Below, one piece after another: positions 25,643-37,611 of a stretch of 64,000 bases of DNA. The position numbers and the translations under genes were made by a program. Location: positions 13,643,913 to 13,707,912 of the forward strand of contig OX359286.1 in NCBI GenBank assembly GCA_947179155.2, written 5' to 3'. Position 1 is the stretch's first letter. The number at the start of each line of letters is the position of its first letter. The stretch is from Hedera helix (taxonomy: Eukaryota > Streptophyta > Magnoliopsida > Apiales > Araliaceae). The notes beneath the pieces were generated by a model. It saw nothing but the letters and a program-made list of their open reading frames with translations. It ran no database searches and had not been told where the DNA came from.

Positions 25643-26051
25643 AACCAAGACCATCAACATTGGAACCCTTGAGAACCCCAAAGAACTTCAAATTGGGGCA
25701 GATCTGACCCTAAGCCAGAAAAATGAAATACCCAGACTGTTGGCGGAATATGAAGACATTTTCGCTTAGTCCCAAGATGATATGATTTGACTGTCCACCG
25801 ACATAGTAGTCCACCAGTTACCCATTAAGGAAGGGTTCAAACCCGTCAAATAGAAATTTAGAAAATTGAAGCCCGAGTGGAGCTTGAAAGTGAAGGAAGA
25901 GATAGTTAAGCAATTCAAAGTGAGGATCATTATGGTTTTTACTTACCACGAATGGCTTTCCAACATAATCCACGTGCCAAAGTCTGGTGGAAAGGTAAGG
26001 ACATGTGTGGATTATCGTGATTTAAATAAAGCCAGCCTCAAGGATGACTTT
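25643..26051 (+). pseudogene. Ty3/gypsy Tat-type pol remnant, part 2 (RT N-terminus)
   Basis: Encodes a linker and the start of reverse transcriptase: a GTLENPKELQIG-like linker, a DIVVHQLPIKEGF segment, then VPKSGGKVRTCVDYRDLNKA, the conserved fingers region. At least three in-frame stops lie before 25866. The last 186 bases (25866-26051) are open. The frame is cut by D inside the codon run KDDF at 26051 and resumes at 34516. Confidence 0.8.
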
Positions 26052-26652
26052 TGTAAAGACCCCAAAATTTGACAAACCTTATTACCTTACAGTTCATATT
26101 TATTATACATTATTTCCTTAACGTCCAAATTTCGGTCCATTAATAAATCTTTAATTACCTTATTTAGTCCTTTAATGGACTTTAAATCATCAATTATCAA
26201 ATTTTTCGGTATAATTTTTTTTCTCTTTTCTCAATCATTGTACTAAAGTATTTGAATATTTAAAAACTTAATATCTCGATCCTAGTCCCTGGATCGCAAC
26301 CTTTACTTTTTTTTTCTATTACAAGTATTATAAAGCTCCAAAATTCAAAATTTAATATTATTTATATCCACACAAATATTCTTTGTTCCATAATTCACAA
26401 TTAGATATATAATACCCCCTCTATTGTAACAACTATCTTAAACAATCACAGTTCATAATTAAACTCTATTCGTCCTATCCGGATCCAATTTATATGTACA
26501 TAAAACACATCAATGTAAACTTCGCAAATTAAATTATGATATTAAAAATATAACAATTACGTTCACAACCTTCTAGGATAATCTATCTCTAACACAATCT
26601 GATATTCCTGAAATTTTGTTTCTTTACCTGCAAAAGTTATATTATGCAAGAA

Positions 26653-26668
26653 TGAGGACTAGGGCTCA
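26653..26668 (-). promoter_or_regulatory. Conserved hairpin module, copy D
   Basis: On the minus strand, TGAGC, loop CCTAGT, CCTCA (one stem mismatch), then TTCTTGC and CTTTTGCAGGTAAAG about 20 bp further. It lies about 600 bp from the LTR end. Confidence 0.45.
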
Positions 26669-27607
26669 GCAAGCTCAACAGTGTGCACATAACACATATA
26701 ATAACATGCTCTGTGTATGTCATATCTCATGTATTGTGTTTCAACTCAAGCAATATATTTCACGAGCATCGAATATTGCAACTAATTTCATGTGTACACA
26801 TAAGACACATTATCAATTAATCACGTAATAGGAATTTCATAAGCAATTGAGCAATTTAAGTTACATATAACAATTAACCAAATAACCATTACTGAAGAAC
26901 TTGCCTCGGTCCACAGTTCACTAACAGTCGTAACTCAAACAAAAACGTATTGCACGACCTATAATTATTTTAAATATAGTCAGTTACAACAACAACACGT
27001 CAGTTTAGGTTAATAACATATACTGTACATGTCAATTGACATGCCAGATATATCCTAAGATGTCCGTTCGCTCGTGCTTACTTCCTGATAATTTATTTTG
27101 ATTAGTACATTAATGATTTAATATTTAAAAGAGGTAAATATAATCTCAACATCACGTTTGTCCACTAAACCTTTTAAAGTCTTTAGAATATCATCCTAGA
27201 CTTTTCGACCAATTTTCATAATTTCTGGATTACCCGACAAATTTCTGTAATTATTTATATATATATATATATATATAAACTATTATTTAATAGCTTTAAA
27301 AATATAAATAATCATTCAACATACTTTTGTATCCCCCAAACAACATCAATATTTATCTTATAATATTATAAATATTTCCACCATGTTTCCTAATTTTTCA
27401 ACATTCATAGAATTTTTCATGAATTTTTACTTAGTTTTACATTAACTTTAAATAGCCTTTAAAATACAATAATTACTATGCTTTTCAATAAATTACCAGA
27501 ATTTTTCAAAAATTCTGGAATAATATAACAATAATGCTGTCCAGAACAAATTTTAGCACAAAAATATTTTTAATAATTAAATTTTAATTTTAATGCAATG
27601 AAACATT

Positions 27608-27930
27608 CAAAATTCACAGTAATTACCGCGTTTATCCAAAAATTACAAATCTTAAGTCCATCCTGCACGAAATTTAATTCTCTACAACTTTTTAGAAGAA
27701 AAAATTATCAAATTCTGCACCAAAATGGACAGAATTTGGGCAGATCGTATTTTACCGTGCTAAATCTTCCAAAATTCATAGAAATTAGCTCGTTTATCAG
27801 AAAATTACGAATTTTAAGTCCATTCCATACAAAATTTAATTCTCTACAACTTTCTAAAAGAAAATTTTTCCAAATTCTGCATCGAAATGGACAGAATCGT
27901 CACTGTTCGAGACTGTTCACTATAATTCCA
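27608..27930 (-). repeat. 162-bp tandem duplication in D
   Basis: CAAAATTCAC at 27608 and CAAAATTCAT at 27770 start two diverged copies. Both contain AAATTTAATTCTCTACAACT and AAATGGACAGAAT. It occupies the place where relatives carry the GC-rich block; CACTGTTCG and ACTGTTCAC follow the second copy. Confidence 0.8.
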
Positions 27931-28254
27931 AAATTTCATCAATTATCCAATTTCTCCCACAATAATTAATCTAAATATCATATAATCCACATATATACCT
28001 CTCAAAAATGATAAATATCAATTATCTTAAGTATTTACTAATTTTACACAAAATAATAAATTAATTTCAAAATGCATAAAATGAACAATAAAATAAATTT
28101 TATACCTTCGTATTACTTGGAAAATCATTTTCTTGCACTTAATATCCTTCATAGTGGCATAACCAAAGTATATGAAAATTTTCTCTTTCTCTTTGGTGGC
28201 TTTCGGATGGTGGCGGAATGGTGAGGGAAGAGAGAAATGATATTTTGTTGTGTT

Positions 28255-28270
28255 CCCCCCCCCCCCCCCC
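28255..28270. repeat. Poly-C tract
   Basis: Sixteen consecutive C (poly-G on the minus strand), in D just outside C1. Confidence 0.95.
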
Positions 28271-28753
28271 AACACACACATGCTTCCTTATTTTATAAGC
28301 TAAACACTTAACTATTTCGAGAAATAATAACAAGTCCACCGCCTGTGATGACCCCAAATCCGGGTTCCTTGAACCTTGGATCCAGTTCAACACGAGTATA
28401 ACCTTTTCCTTATTATTCATGAATTACAACAATATTATAATTGCTAAATAATCATTTATTTAAAATTTTACAACATCTCTTTCTATTATAGAATCGAAAT
28501 CTTTATACATTCCTAGTATGTCTCAATATCATACATGATACGACATTCTATTACAATCAAATTGAGTATTTAACACTCATATAATATACCAACTAAGTAT
28601 TATACTACACAGTCATTTACCTGTCCAATTCGGACTGATATCTACAACAAATATTTAGATCTTCAGTGAAAGTAATATGCTTTCCTGTTCCTTGATCTTT
28701 ATCGGGAACTTCAAATGATTTGCACTATCTGAAAATGTTGGTTTAGGCAAGAG

Positions 28754-28769
28754 TGAGCACAACGGCTCA
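28754..28769 (-). promoter_or_regulatory. Conserved hairpin module, copy C1
   Basis: On the minus strand, TGAGC (28765-28769), loop CGTTGT, GCTCA (28754-28758), then CTCTTGC and CATTTTCAG. It lies 410 bp from the LTR end; C2 has the identical arrangement at 413 bp. Confidence 0.5.
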
Positions 28770-29449
28770 GCAAATCTAACAGATAGCACATAACACATAG
28801 TCCATGTTTATACATGCTTCTCATGCTTCATGCATTACATTATATGAATGTATCATGCTGAATGAATACATGACATACAGTTCAACTTATTCAATTAATT
28901 CAGGTTTTCTATCATCTAGAATCAACACACCTCATATAGTTTCATAAAAACATATTTAATTCAAATTCTCACATGCTTCAAGTGCACACACAACAGTTAT
29001 ACACATAGCAACAATATCTAAAAAACTTGTCTGGTTCGCTTCTACCAGTTATACTTATTTGCGTCTTTCGTTCAACTTACAATTTATATAGGAAATTGAC
29101 ATAATCATTAGATGAAATGACTATTACTTAGCCTTTATATAAGACTCTACCTTTAAATTATTAACTCTTAAGATGTCTGACAAACGAACCCTTAAGTTCT
29201 GGACAAAACCCTAGCCCAACCCCAGTTGGACATGTCGGGTATGCTCATCTAACTTACACTTTCACTACACGTTCTTTGTACGACTTATTTTTAATAAGCT
29301 GTCAAAAATTTAGTCACGAATTGACTATTTACATCTGTTTAAATTAATTAAACATTCTTCTTTTTCATAACTTAATGATTCAGACATTTAATAATGTACC
29401 AAATACCTCAAAATATTATCCACCCTTGATAATATACAACTACATTCAA

Positions 29450-30420
29450 ATATTATTAACCATTTAATAATATTTTAATCACTTATTAATATTATTAATT
29501 ATTTAATAATATTTTAATCCCATATTAATATTATTAACCATTTAATAATATTTTAATCAATTATTAATATTATTAATTATTTAATAATATTTTAATCACG
29601 TATTAATATTATTAACCATCTAATAATATTTTAATCACTTATTAATATTATTAATCATTTAATAATATTTTAATCATTTACAAATATTATTCACCATTTG
29701 ATAATATTTTAATCTCTTATTAATATTGTTAACCATTTAATAATATTTTAATCACTTCTTAATATTATTAATCATTTAATAATATTTTAATCACTTACTA
29801 ATATTATTCACCATTTAATAATATTTTATTCACTTCTTAATATTATTAATCATTTAATAATATTTTAATTACTTATTAATATTATTAATTATTTAATAAT
29901 ATTTTAATCACGTATTAATATTATTAATCATTTAATAATATTTTAATCGCTTATTAATATAATTAATCATTTAATAATATTTTAATCATTTACAAATATT
30001 ATTTACCATTTGATAATATTTTAATCTCTTATTAATATTATTAACCATTTAATAATATTTTAATCAGTTATTAATATTATTAATTATTTAATAATATTAT
30101 AATCACTTACTAATATTATTCACCATTTAATAATATTTTATTCACTTTTTAATATTATTAACCATTTAATAATATTTTAATCATTTATTAATATTATTAA
30201 TCATTTAATAATATTTTAATCAGTTATTAATATTATTAATTATTTAATAATATTTTAACCACTTATTAATATTATTAACCATTTAATAATATTTTAATCT
30301 CTTATTAATATTATTAACCATATAATGATATTTTAATCATTTACAAATGTTATTCATCATTCAATAACTTTTTAATCATATACTAATATTATTAATCATT
30401 TAATAATATTTTAATAATCT
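29450..30420 (-). repeat. Expanded AT-rich tandem array in C1
   Basis: About 25 units of about 38 bp (TTAATAATATTTTAATCACT and ATTAATATTATTAATCATT halves). Twice as long as the homologous array in C2 (40245-40790), so copy number changed after the two insertions. The units are near-palindromic. Confidence 0.85.
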
Positions 30421-31470
30421 TCAAATAATACCAATAGTTAACTTTTTAATTGTGTTAACATTAGTCTTTATGTTACATATTTAGCTACCAATTAATTACT
30501 AATAAACTTCATATATTGGTTTAGTATTCAAACCCATTCATTTTACACTTATTTCAACTTAAATTTTCATTATAAACTCGACCCGGACCAAACTAACCCG
30601 ACCAAAAAACTTGGACATTCTGTTTTGAATGCTCCGGTGCTCAACCTAGGCTATTTTGGGTGCCGAGGCGTCCAAAACAGAAGACAAAAGCCCTAAATGG
30701 GTTGTCCGACCCTCCAACGCTCCGACAGTCATAACTTCTTTATTTTAAAACATTTTGGGGTTATTCTTGAGTCCATTATCATCATAATTTCCCCCTCTAC
30801 AACTTCTCTTTAGATCAAAAATCCAAATTCCAAACGGAAGTGGACTAAAAACTGCTCACAAGGACAAAGTGAAAACTAAAATCACAAATTCTTGGTTTTA
30901 ATGGTTTGAACTTGAATAAAATAAACTCTACACATCCAAATGACACCAACTTAATGTTGTTGTTTTCCTAACTTCTTGTTTTATAATATTTCATGGTTCA
31001 AGCATATTTTTGAAAATGTTTGACACGGAATTTAAAGATCGAACCACTTAGGATTTTACCGGTAAATCGTTATATGGACTTTCCTTCTAATTCTTTGCGT
31101 ACCATCCATACGAATACATGTATTAACTATATCAAACCATGAATATACCTATATATCATAGTTTTAGACTTCTAGATCATCAAAATAACTTTTGATCGGT
31201 TAAAAATATATTTTAACCGTTCAAATCATATCTAAACTATAAAAATGAACTAAAGAAGGTTTAGAACACTTTTTAACCTTTTATACATGGATGCTCTCCT
31301 TATTCTTGACATGATCTTGGCTTGTGACTCCTCATAGACTATCCTCTAGCAATTTCTTTGGTGTATCATCGTCTCACAAGAGTTTCCTCTCTTTTCTCTC
31401 TTGGAAGCTCTCTATTTTCTCTCTTGTTGCTTTAGCAAAATGACTAACAACCTAACTCATTGGTGATGCA

Positions 31471-31483
31471 TTCTATTTATAGA
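31471..31483 (-). promoter_or_regulatory. TATA box of LTR C1
   Basis: TTCTATAAATAGAA on the minus strand. The C2 equivalent GCTATAAATAGG is at 42028-42039. Confidence 0.6.
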
Positions 31484-33873
31484 ACCACCTTAATCTTCAT
31501 CAACTTCCACTAATCAACTAGCATTGGTGAAATTAAGGGTTAATCAAGCTTACTATAGCTTGAATGACCAATTGATAGACATTTTGAATGACCATTTGAT
31601 TGACTAGGGTTGGTGGGGAGTTATTGAACCAACTTTGTACCCAAAATCAACCAATAAGCAACCTTCACATCTATGTGGGCCCCAAAATTCGGGATTTATA
31701 ATTTATTACACCAATTTGGCTTTATTTTTATTTTCTATATAATTATATAATTATCCATATATATATATATACACCAATATATGTATACATATTCACCTAT
31801 ACTTGTATATTGGGCTCCACTTTGGACCTTAGAATTAAATATATTTGGCTCATTCATTTTATTTGATTGGGCTCAATTTAATTATTCTATTGGGCTAACA
31901 AATAAATAACATATGTTATATTTAATTAAAACAAGCATTGAGCTTGATTAATTATAACTTGAATCAAGGCTTAATTAAATACATGGACTACTAGGTTAAT
32001 TAATTTAACCTAGTTTAATACCTCATTTAGATTTATATCATAGTCCAATTAGACTTGCATTAAATTATTCTACCACATTGGGTTACATAATTAACTCATC
32101 CATAGTTAATTCTCAACACTACCTTCCTTCCTCTATCAATTAACCAATGATTGGTTTATTCTCTCTCTTGTCTACCAACTAGGGTTATTCAATTAACTTA
32201 CATTAGTTAATTCTCTATACTCAATCAATACTTAAAAAAAAATATTCTCCCAATACATTGACCATCATTTGACTTTAATGTGTTTGGGCTACATGGATTA
32301 CTTTGCATTGGGTTTCTTATTTAATTACTTGGGCTACCCAACACAACTCACACATATTCCATAACTTGGGCTAGGTAATTTATTTAATTGGACTACCACC
32401 CAATTATATACAATACTTGCCAATATTAATTAATTGGACTTATATTAATTACCTCTTGGACTATTAATCAACATAACATTTGAGCTTATTATTTAATTAC
32501 CCATTTCATACCAATATTCTCATATTGGGCTAACATCTATAATCCTTTTGGGCAATATTCCACTTCTCTACTTGTTACTCATAACTTTAATTCATCTTGT
32601 TTGATTAACAAACTCAACTCTAGGTATATATATAAATATTAATATAAACACATTCAATTCTCAATTGAATTTATTTCCTTCATAAATTCTCTACAGGCAT
32701 TATTATAATAGTTTCACATTTAATTTCTAACAAATAAATTATGTTAAAAAAAATGTTCACCTATTTTCTATACATCTTACTTCTCAAATTCTAGGTTTTA
32801 AACATTAACCTTTAATTAAATCAATTAAGATCTTATATAAAATCTTGAAAATATCTGGGATATTACACCGCCTCTCTACATGCCCACAACCGACTTAAGT
32901 TTCGGATGTTCCAACATGCATAAATTAAAATTTAATACATTACGTAATTATTTCGTATAATTAATATTTTACATAATGCATGTAAAATATTTATTTTAAT
33001 TCACCAAAATTTATAACATGATTTATAATTAATATTTAGACCTTTTTCAGGTACTTTACTCGACAAATTATGTACACGCATAATGATATGCATGTAGTTA
33101 TATGTGGTAATTTATACCTCTAAAATTCATAAAATAATTCATACAACATATAAAAATTATTTTTCATACTTTTTCACTTCGTTATTTGGACAACATGTTA
33201 CATCAACATGTTTACGTTTCTAAAATATTATCCTCCATAAAAATCATAAAAATTTCATTATACATAAACATAATTTTTAATAAATTAAAACATTCCTTCT
33301 TCTCATTTATTTTTCATTTCTTTACTATTTACATTAACTTTTCTTATATAAATTATATAATTTATATAATTACTTTCTCCTTATATAATTTCCATTTTAT
33401 CTAAAATACAATTTATAAAAAATTTCTTCCATCCTTATTCAATTTAATCACCTTATATAAATTATATAATTATTCTTATATAATTAATATAATTATTATT
33501 TTCTTCATATCTTACTCTAATTTTCTTATATAAATTATATAATTTATTATTATATAACTTATATAATTACTTTTCTTCTCAATTAATTTCTAAACTTCCT
33601 CCATTGATTAAATATCAACAATTTAATTGTATCATTACATGAAATTTCTCTTATTCTTCATTAATTATTTTTAAATAATTTATTTACTTTTCAATTACAT
33701 TTATTTCAACAAAATTTATCACCATCTTTGTATAGATTTAATTTACTAATTAAATCCCATCACATACTTTAAATCACATAAAATATCACAAATAATTTAA
33801 ACAACCTTGATAATTTATTAATTAAATTATTATTTATTATTACTAAAATAATCCCAAAAATTCGGATCCTCAC

Positions 33874-33890
33874 ATTCTTCCTCCTTAACA
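33874..33890 (-). promoter_or_regulatory. Internal polypurine tract and LTR start within D
   Basis: Minus strand TGTTAAGGAGGAAGAA (33875-33890) directly before TGTGAGGATCCG (33874). It is preceded by a GATTCCGGGGACGGAATCC palindrome-like segment, typical of the 3' end of plant Ty3/gypsy interiors. Its presence shows that D is not a simple solo LTR. Confidence 0.65.
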
Positions 33891-34515
33891 GGATTCCGTC
33901 CCCGGAATCACAATTATCATAATAACCTTACGTATTTCATTTATAGCACATTGCTATACTTTTATCTTGATAAATAAACATTAAACCCAATAATAACCAT
34001 AACTTACCTCTTTAGTATTCATAACTCACATCTTTAATGGATAACACCATAATGATCGTAACAGTCAGAGTATTATATTCTTAACTCAATTCACAATTTC
34101 TTTGTAATATTATATTTCACAATTCCCTAAAATTTTTATTAATAAAACTTTAACTCGTTTCTGGAATCACAAATCAAGATAGTTTTTTATTCTCTGAAAA
34201 ATTTCCTTTCTTTAATCGCACTTACCTTTACTCAATCCATTTATTTCATACTCTCTATTGCAACATTATTTATATTCTGCACATTTAACCTTCTTTTCTT
34301 AATTCATATTCATAATCTTCTTCACATTCTATTTCCCTTTGTAATATATCCAACATATTCAGTGAACCACATAGGTCATTTAGCACATTGATTACATCAT
34401 AAATCATTCCTTAATACCTCTATCATTCAACACTAGGTTTTAAATGCTAACATTTACTTAATTCATCATAATCCTTATTTGGTATCACTCTAAAATCCTG
34501 GGGTGTGACAACTTT

Positions 34516-34735
34516 CCAGTCCCATTCATACACATTTTAGTCAATAATATGGCTCAATACGCCATGTGTTCTTTCGTCGATTGTTTTGAAAGATACCATC
34601 AGATCATGGTGGCCGAGGAAGACAGAGAGAAAACTACCTTCATTACCCTGTTGGGTATGTTCTGCTATAAATGTCGGTGCTACTTATCAGAGAGCTGTGA
34701 TGGTCTTATTCCACGATATGATTGATAGTAATATG
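34516..34735 (+). pseudogene. Ty3/gypsy Tat-type pol remnant, part 3 (RT palm)
   Basis: Resumes the RT frame after D: it encodes a VPFIHILVNNMAQYAMCSFVD segment and then EEDREKTTFI. The D of SFVD occupies the first catalytic aspartate position. An internal deletion near 34675 removes the segment between CYKC and GATYQRA, with a frame change; the second catalytic motif (xxDD) is not present. The match ends near 34735. Confidence 0.75.
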
Positions 34736-35919
34736 CTCTCAAGCCAATCACATTTGATGTTATAAAGCATTTACTTTGTAATTTTATTCGTTTATTAAAA
34801 AAAAAATTTATTTAAAGGCATTTATTTATTCATAATTAATTGGTCGAATTGAATAAATGGATAAACCCATAGTTTTGGAGCAATGCTTTTAGAATCATGA
34901 TGATGATCATGCTAATGAGATCTAAGTTTAAGATAACTCGAAACTAAAATACTCTTAATCGTGGGATCACTAAAATAGAGATTAGTGAATTCGGATAGAT
35001 TAGTATATACTATGCTTGCTCTTTCAGATAGGATGATTGATCTCATAATCATTTGTGTGGAGACACTAAAGCAAATATGTATGTGCTTATCAGAGAATAA
35101 GTTCACTGAACATGGTTCGCTTAAGGAACACCTAATGGAGTTTTACTTACCTATCAATAGGAGTTCCTAATGTGATAGTAGTACATGTGATCCTAGGACT
35201 TGAGATCATCATAGTATCTTATGTACGATGAGTTATACTTTGTGATATTCCTTAAGATTATTCGGGTATAAAAAAGAATATGTTTGGGTATAATAAGTTA
35301 TACATGGAGATAGGTGAATGATCAACAAATGATCTACCACTTCCAGTAAAGGTAGAGAATGTCCTATGCAATTCAATAAATGACAGCTCAGAAATCCTTG
35401 GCTAATGTGGAATAAAAATTAGAAAAGAGTTTCTAATTTATATTAGAGCTATGCACTTGAGAATTGGAATGCATATGATCAAATAAAATAAGATTTGACA
35501 TTAATTTCATGTCTTATATTTGATTAGGACATTGTGTGATAGAAGAATTGAATTGTACAATAACTATTCGTGAAATAGGTTCTTTGTGATCAAATGTTAA
35601 AATTCATATTATCTGAAAAGTTGTGAATTACTAGAGGGACTTAGCCTTATTATAAAATAAATATATTTATTTATTATGAATTAAAGGACTTTATTTCATA
35701 ATAAATAATTAAGAATGGTTTTAATTTATTTAGTATACTACCGGTTTAATATAAAGAACTTAAAGGGTGTCACACCATAAAAGAAAAATATTTATTTTAG
35801 AATGGATGATATAATGGTAATACTAAGTTAAGTATATTTAATTTATACTATGGTGATAGAATAAATTAAATAACTTAATATTATAATTAAGTATTTTGAA
35901 AATATTAATTATAAATTAA

Positions 35920-35980
<61 letters not shown>

Positions 35981-36040
35981 TAGATCCTAAATAGTTTATG
36001 AATTAATTAATAAGTAGTAGTATTATTATAAATAATTGTT
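34736..36040. other. Unassigned, probably LTR-derived stretch
   Basis: No coding sequence. It contains phrases common in plant copia LTRs (CTTGAGATCATCATAGTATC, GAATAAGTTCACTGAACATG), but I find no clear TG...CA ends, PBS or TSD. A (TTA)n microsatellite lies at 35919-35982. Short ORFs at 34912-35170 on both strands are mutual shadows. Confidence 0.3.
35919..35982. repeat. (TTA)n microsatellite
   Basis: About 21 ATT units. Confidence 0.95.
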
Positions 36041-37611
36041 CTTCATACGCCTTTCTTTGTAGTTCTCCATTCAAGAAAACATTTTTTGATATCCATCTAA
36101 AAGACTTTTAAGCTTTGTGTATGTGCTGCATGGGCAAGGAATAGCCTGACTGCTTCAAGTCTTACTGCTGGTGCATAGGTTTCATCATGATTAATTCCTC
36201 CTTCTTGAGAGTTACCATTTGCTGCCAATTTGGCCTTATTTATTGTGATCACAACATCTTCATTCTTTCTGTTTCTGAAGACCCACTTGATGCCAATTTA
36301 TGGGTGATTTGTTGGCCTAGGAATTTAACTTCCAAACCTTGCTCCTTTCAAGATGGTTCAATTCTTCTTGCATATCTGTAATCCAGCTTGAATCTTATAA
36401 AGCCTCATTGATTTGCTTCAGTTCTATTTGAGACAGAAAGTACAAATATATGCATTCGTTTTGAGTTACAGATCATGTTCTAACTCTAGCATTTGGATCT
36501 CATCTTGTGTGAGATTCCTTGCCTATCTGCTTCTAGGTGGAACATCTTTCCTTATACCCTTATGTCTGAAAGCTTCTATATTCGATTATGTTGTTTCTGA
36601 TGGTGATGGCTCATCATTTTGTAGAGTGCCTAGGTCAGGCACCAATGATTCTACGAATTCTTTATATGACTCTACGATTACAGATTCGTTGATCGTAGGA
36701 TTTTCCTTCATTTGACTTAGGTTGGAACTTAGTCAGATACCTTTCACTATTGTTAAGGATATAGCAGGTACAACCAAAGAGGTGTAGGCAACCAAGATTT
36801 GGTGTTCTTCCTTTTTCAAAGCTCATTAGGGTGACTTTTTAAGCATGGAGTGAATTAGAGAACGATTCTGAGTATTGCATGCAGTGTTGACAACTTCAGC
36901 TAAGAAGTATTCTAAAAATCTTGTAGCTGCCAGAAGTGTCCTTCTTGCATTGATCAATGTTCTATTCTTCCTTTTAGCTACATCATTTTGTTGGAGAGAT
37001 CTTCGAGCTAGCTAACAGCTTTTGCATGATCTCTTCTTTAATGAATGTCAGCTTAGGTGTCTTAGAGATAAGATCCTTAGTAACTGACTTTGACATATCT
37101 TTGAAGTTGAGATAGAAGATCTTTCTGTGTCATAACCAACTTACATCTTCTTAAGATAAAGAAGTAAGTTATTACAGTTGAGCTTTAGATTTGCGAGCTT
37201 CACCTCATAAACATTTCCATTTCCTGTCCTAATCAACATTAAAGAGTTTGTATCCAGATCTTTAACCTCACATTTGTTGATGAGAAAACCACTTGGTTTC
37301 CCTTGACACATAGTTAACTGATGCTTATCAGATGGAGCCTCAATCCTTCAACATGAGCAACGTCCTTTACTGTGATGACCTCATTTCTATGAAGCCATAT
37401 TCTCTGGTTTTTAAGAGTTGTTATCTTTAAAGATAACAGCTGGATCTTCTTCTTTCTTATAGACCATTGAAGAACTTTCTGCAGCTTTGAGTACAACACT
37501 TTGTGATTTTTCTTTTTCTTCTGTAGTTGATGTTGTCTCAACCTTTGATTTATCCCGTAAGTGAGCAAATTTCCATTCAACTGCTATAGATTTATATATG
37601 CCTACATATAC
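36041..37611 (-). pseudogene. Degraded Ty1/copia pol (protease end to RT start)
   Basis: Read on the minus strand from 37611. It shows a GAG-pre-integrase-like region (DVAHVEGLRLHLISI), the integrase tail (NDVAKRKNRTLINARRTLLA, then VNTACNTQNRSL), a variable linker, and the RT start (IKWVFRNRKNEDVV, DETYAPAVRLEAVRLFLAHA, ending FLNGELQ). Many frameshifts, stops and small deletions are present, and the catalytic integrase core is deleted. It is much older than the copia at 47232-61968 and from another lineage (SIRE/Maximus-like by recall). B1 truncates it at 37611. Confidence 0.7.

Larger units (their letters stand above)
28344..32867 (-). mobile_element. Family C solo LTR, copy C1
   Basis: 4,524 bp flanked by a perfect 5-bp TSD CCGCC (28339-28343 and 32868-32872). 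Minus strand starts TGTAATATCCCAG and ends GGGGTCATCACA. No interior or PBS, so it is a true solo LTR. TATA is at 31471-31483, GC-rich block 30575-30735, AT array 29450-30420, hairpin module 28754-28769. It aligns along its whole length with C2. Noncoding. Confidence 0.9.
26052..34510 (-). mobile_element. Chimeric LTR element D (split by C1)
   Basis: Perfect 5-bp TSD ACTTT (26047-26051 and 34511-34515). Minus strand starts TGTCACACCCCAGGATTTTA (34510) and ends GGGGTCTTTACA (26052); 3.93 kb without C1. The outer 500 bp resembles family B LTR starts, but at 33874 a family G LTR start (TGTGAGGATCCG) appears behind a polypurine tract. The hairpin module is at 26653-26668 and a 162-bp duplication at 27608-27930. 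It splits the RT of the Tat element. A 123-aa ORF at 27598-27969 lies in the duplication and is not a gene. Confidence 0.75.

Noticed and set aside
27598..27969. 123-aa plus-strand ORF
   Set aside because: It lies in a noncoding tandem duplication of LTR D, is antisense to the element, and has no family resemblance.
29450..30420. CRISPR-like regular repeats
   Set aside because: The repeats are contiguous 38-bp AT-rich tandem units without unique spacers, in a plant LTR.
34736..36040. Candidate complete copia LTR
   Set aside because: Some phrases resemble plant copia LTRs, but no ends, TSD, PBS or second copy could be found in the window, so it is left unassigned.
36187..36715. Two plus-strand ORFs of 64 and 100 aa
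   Set aside because: They are antisense to the degraded copia pol, whose protein similarity is on the minus strand.
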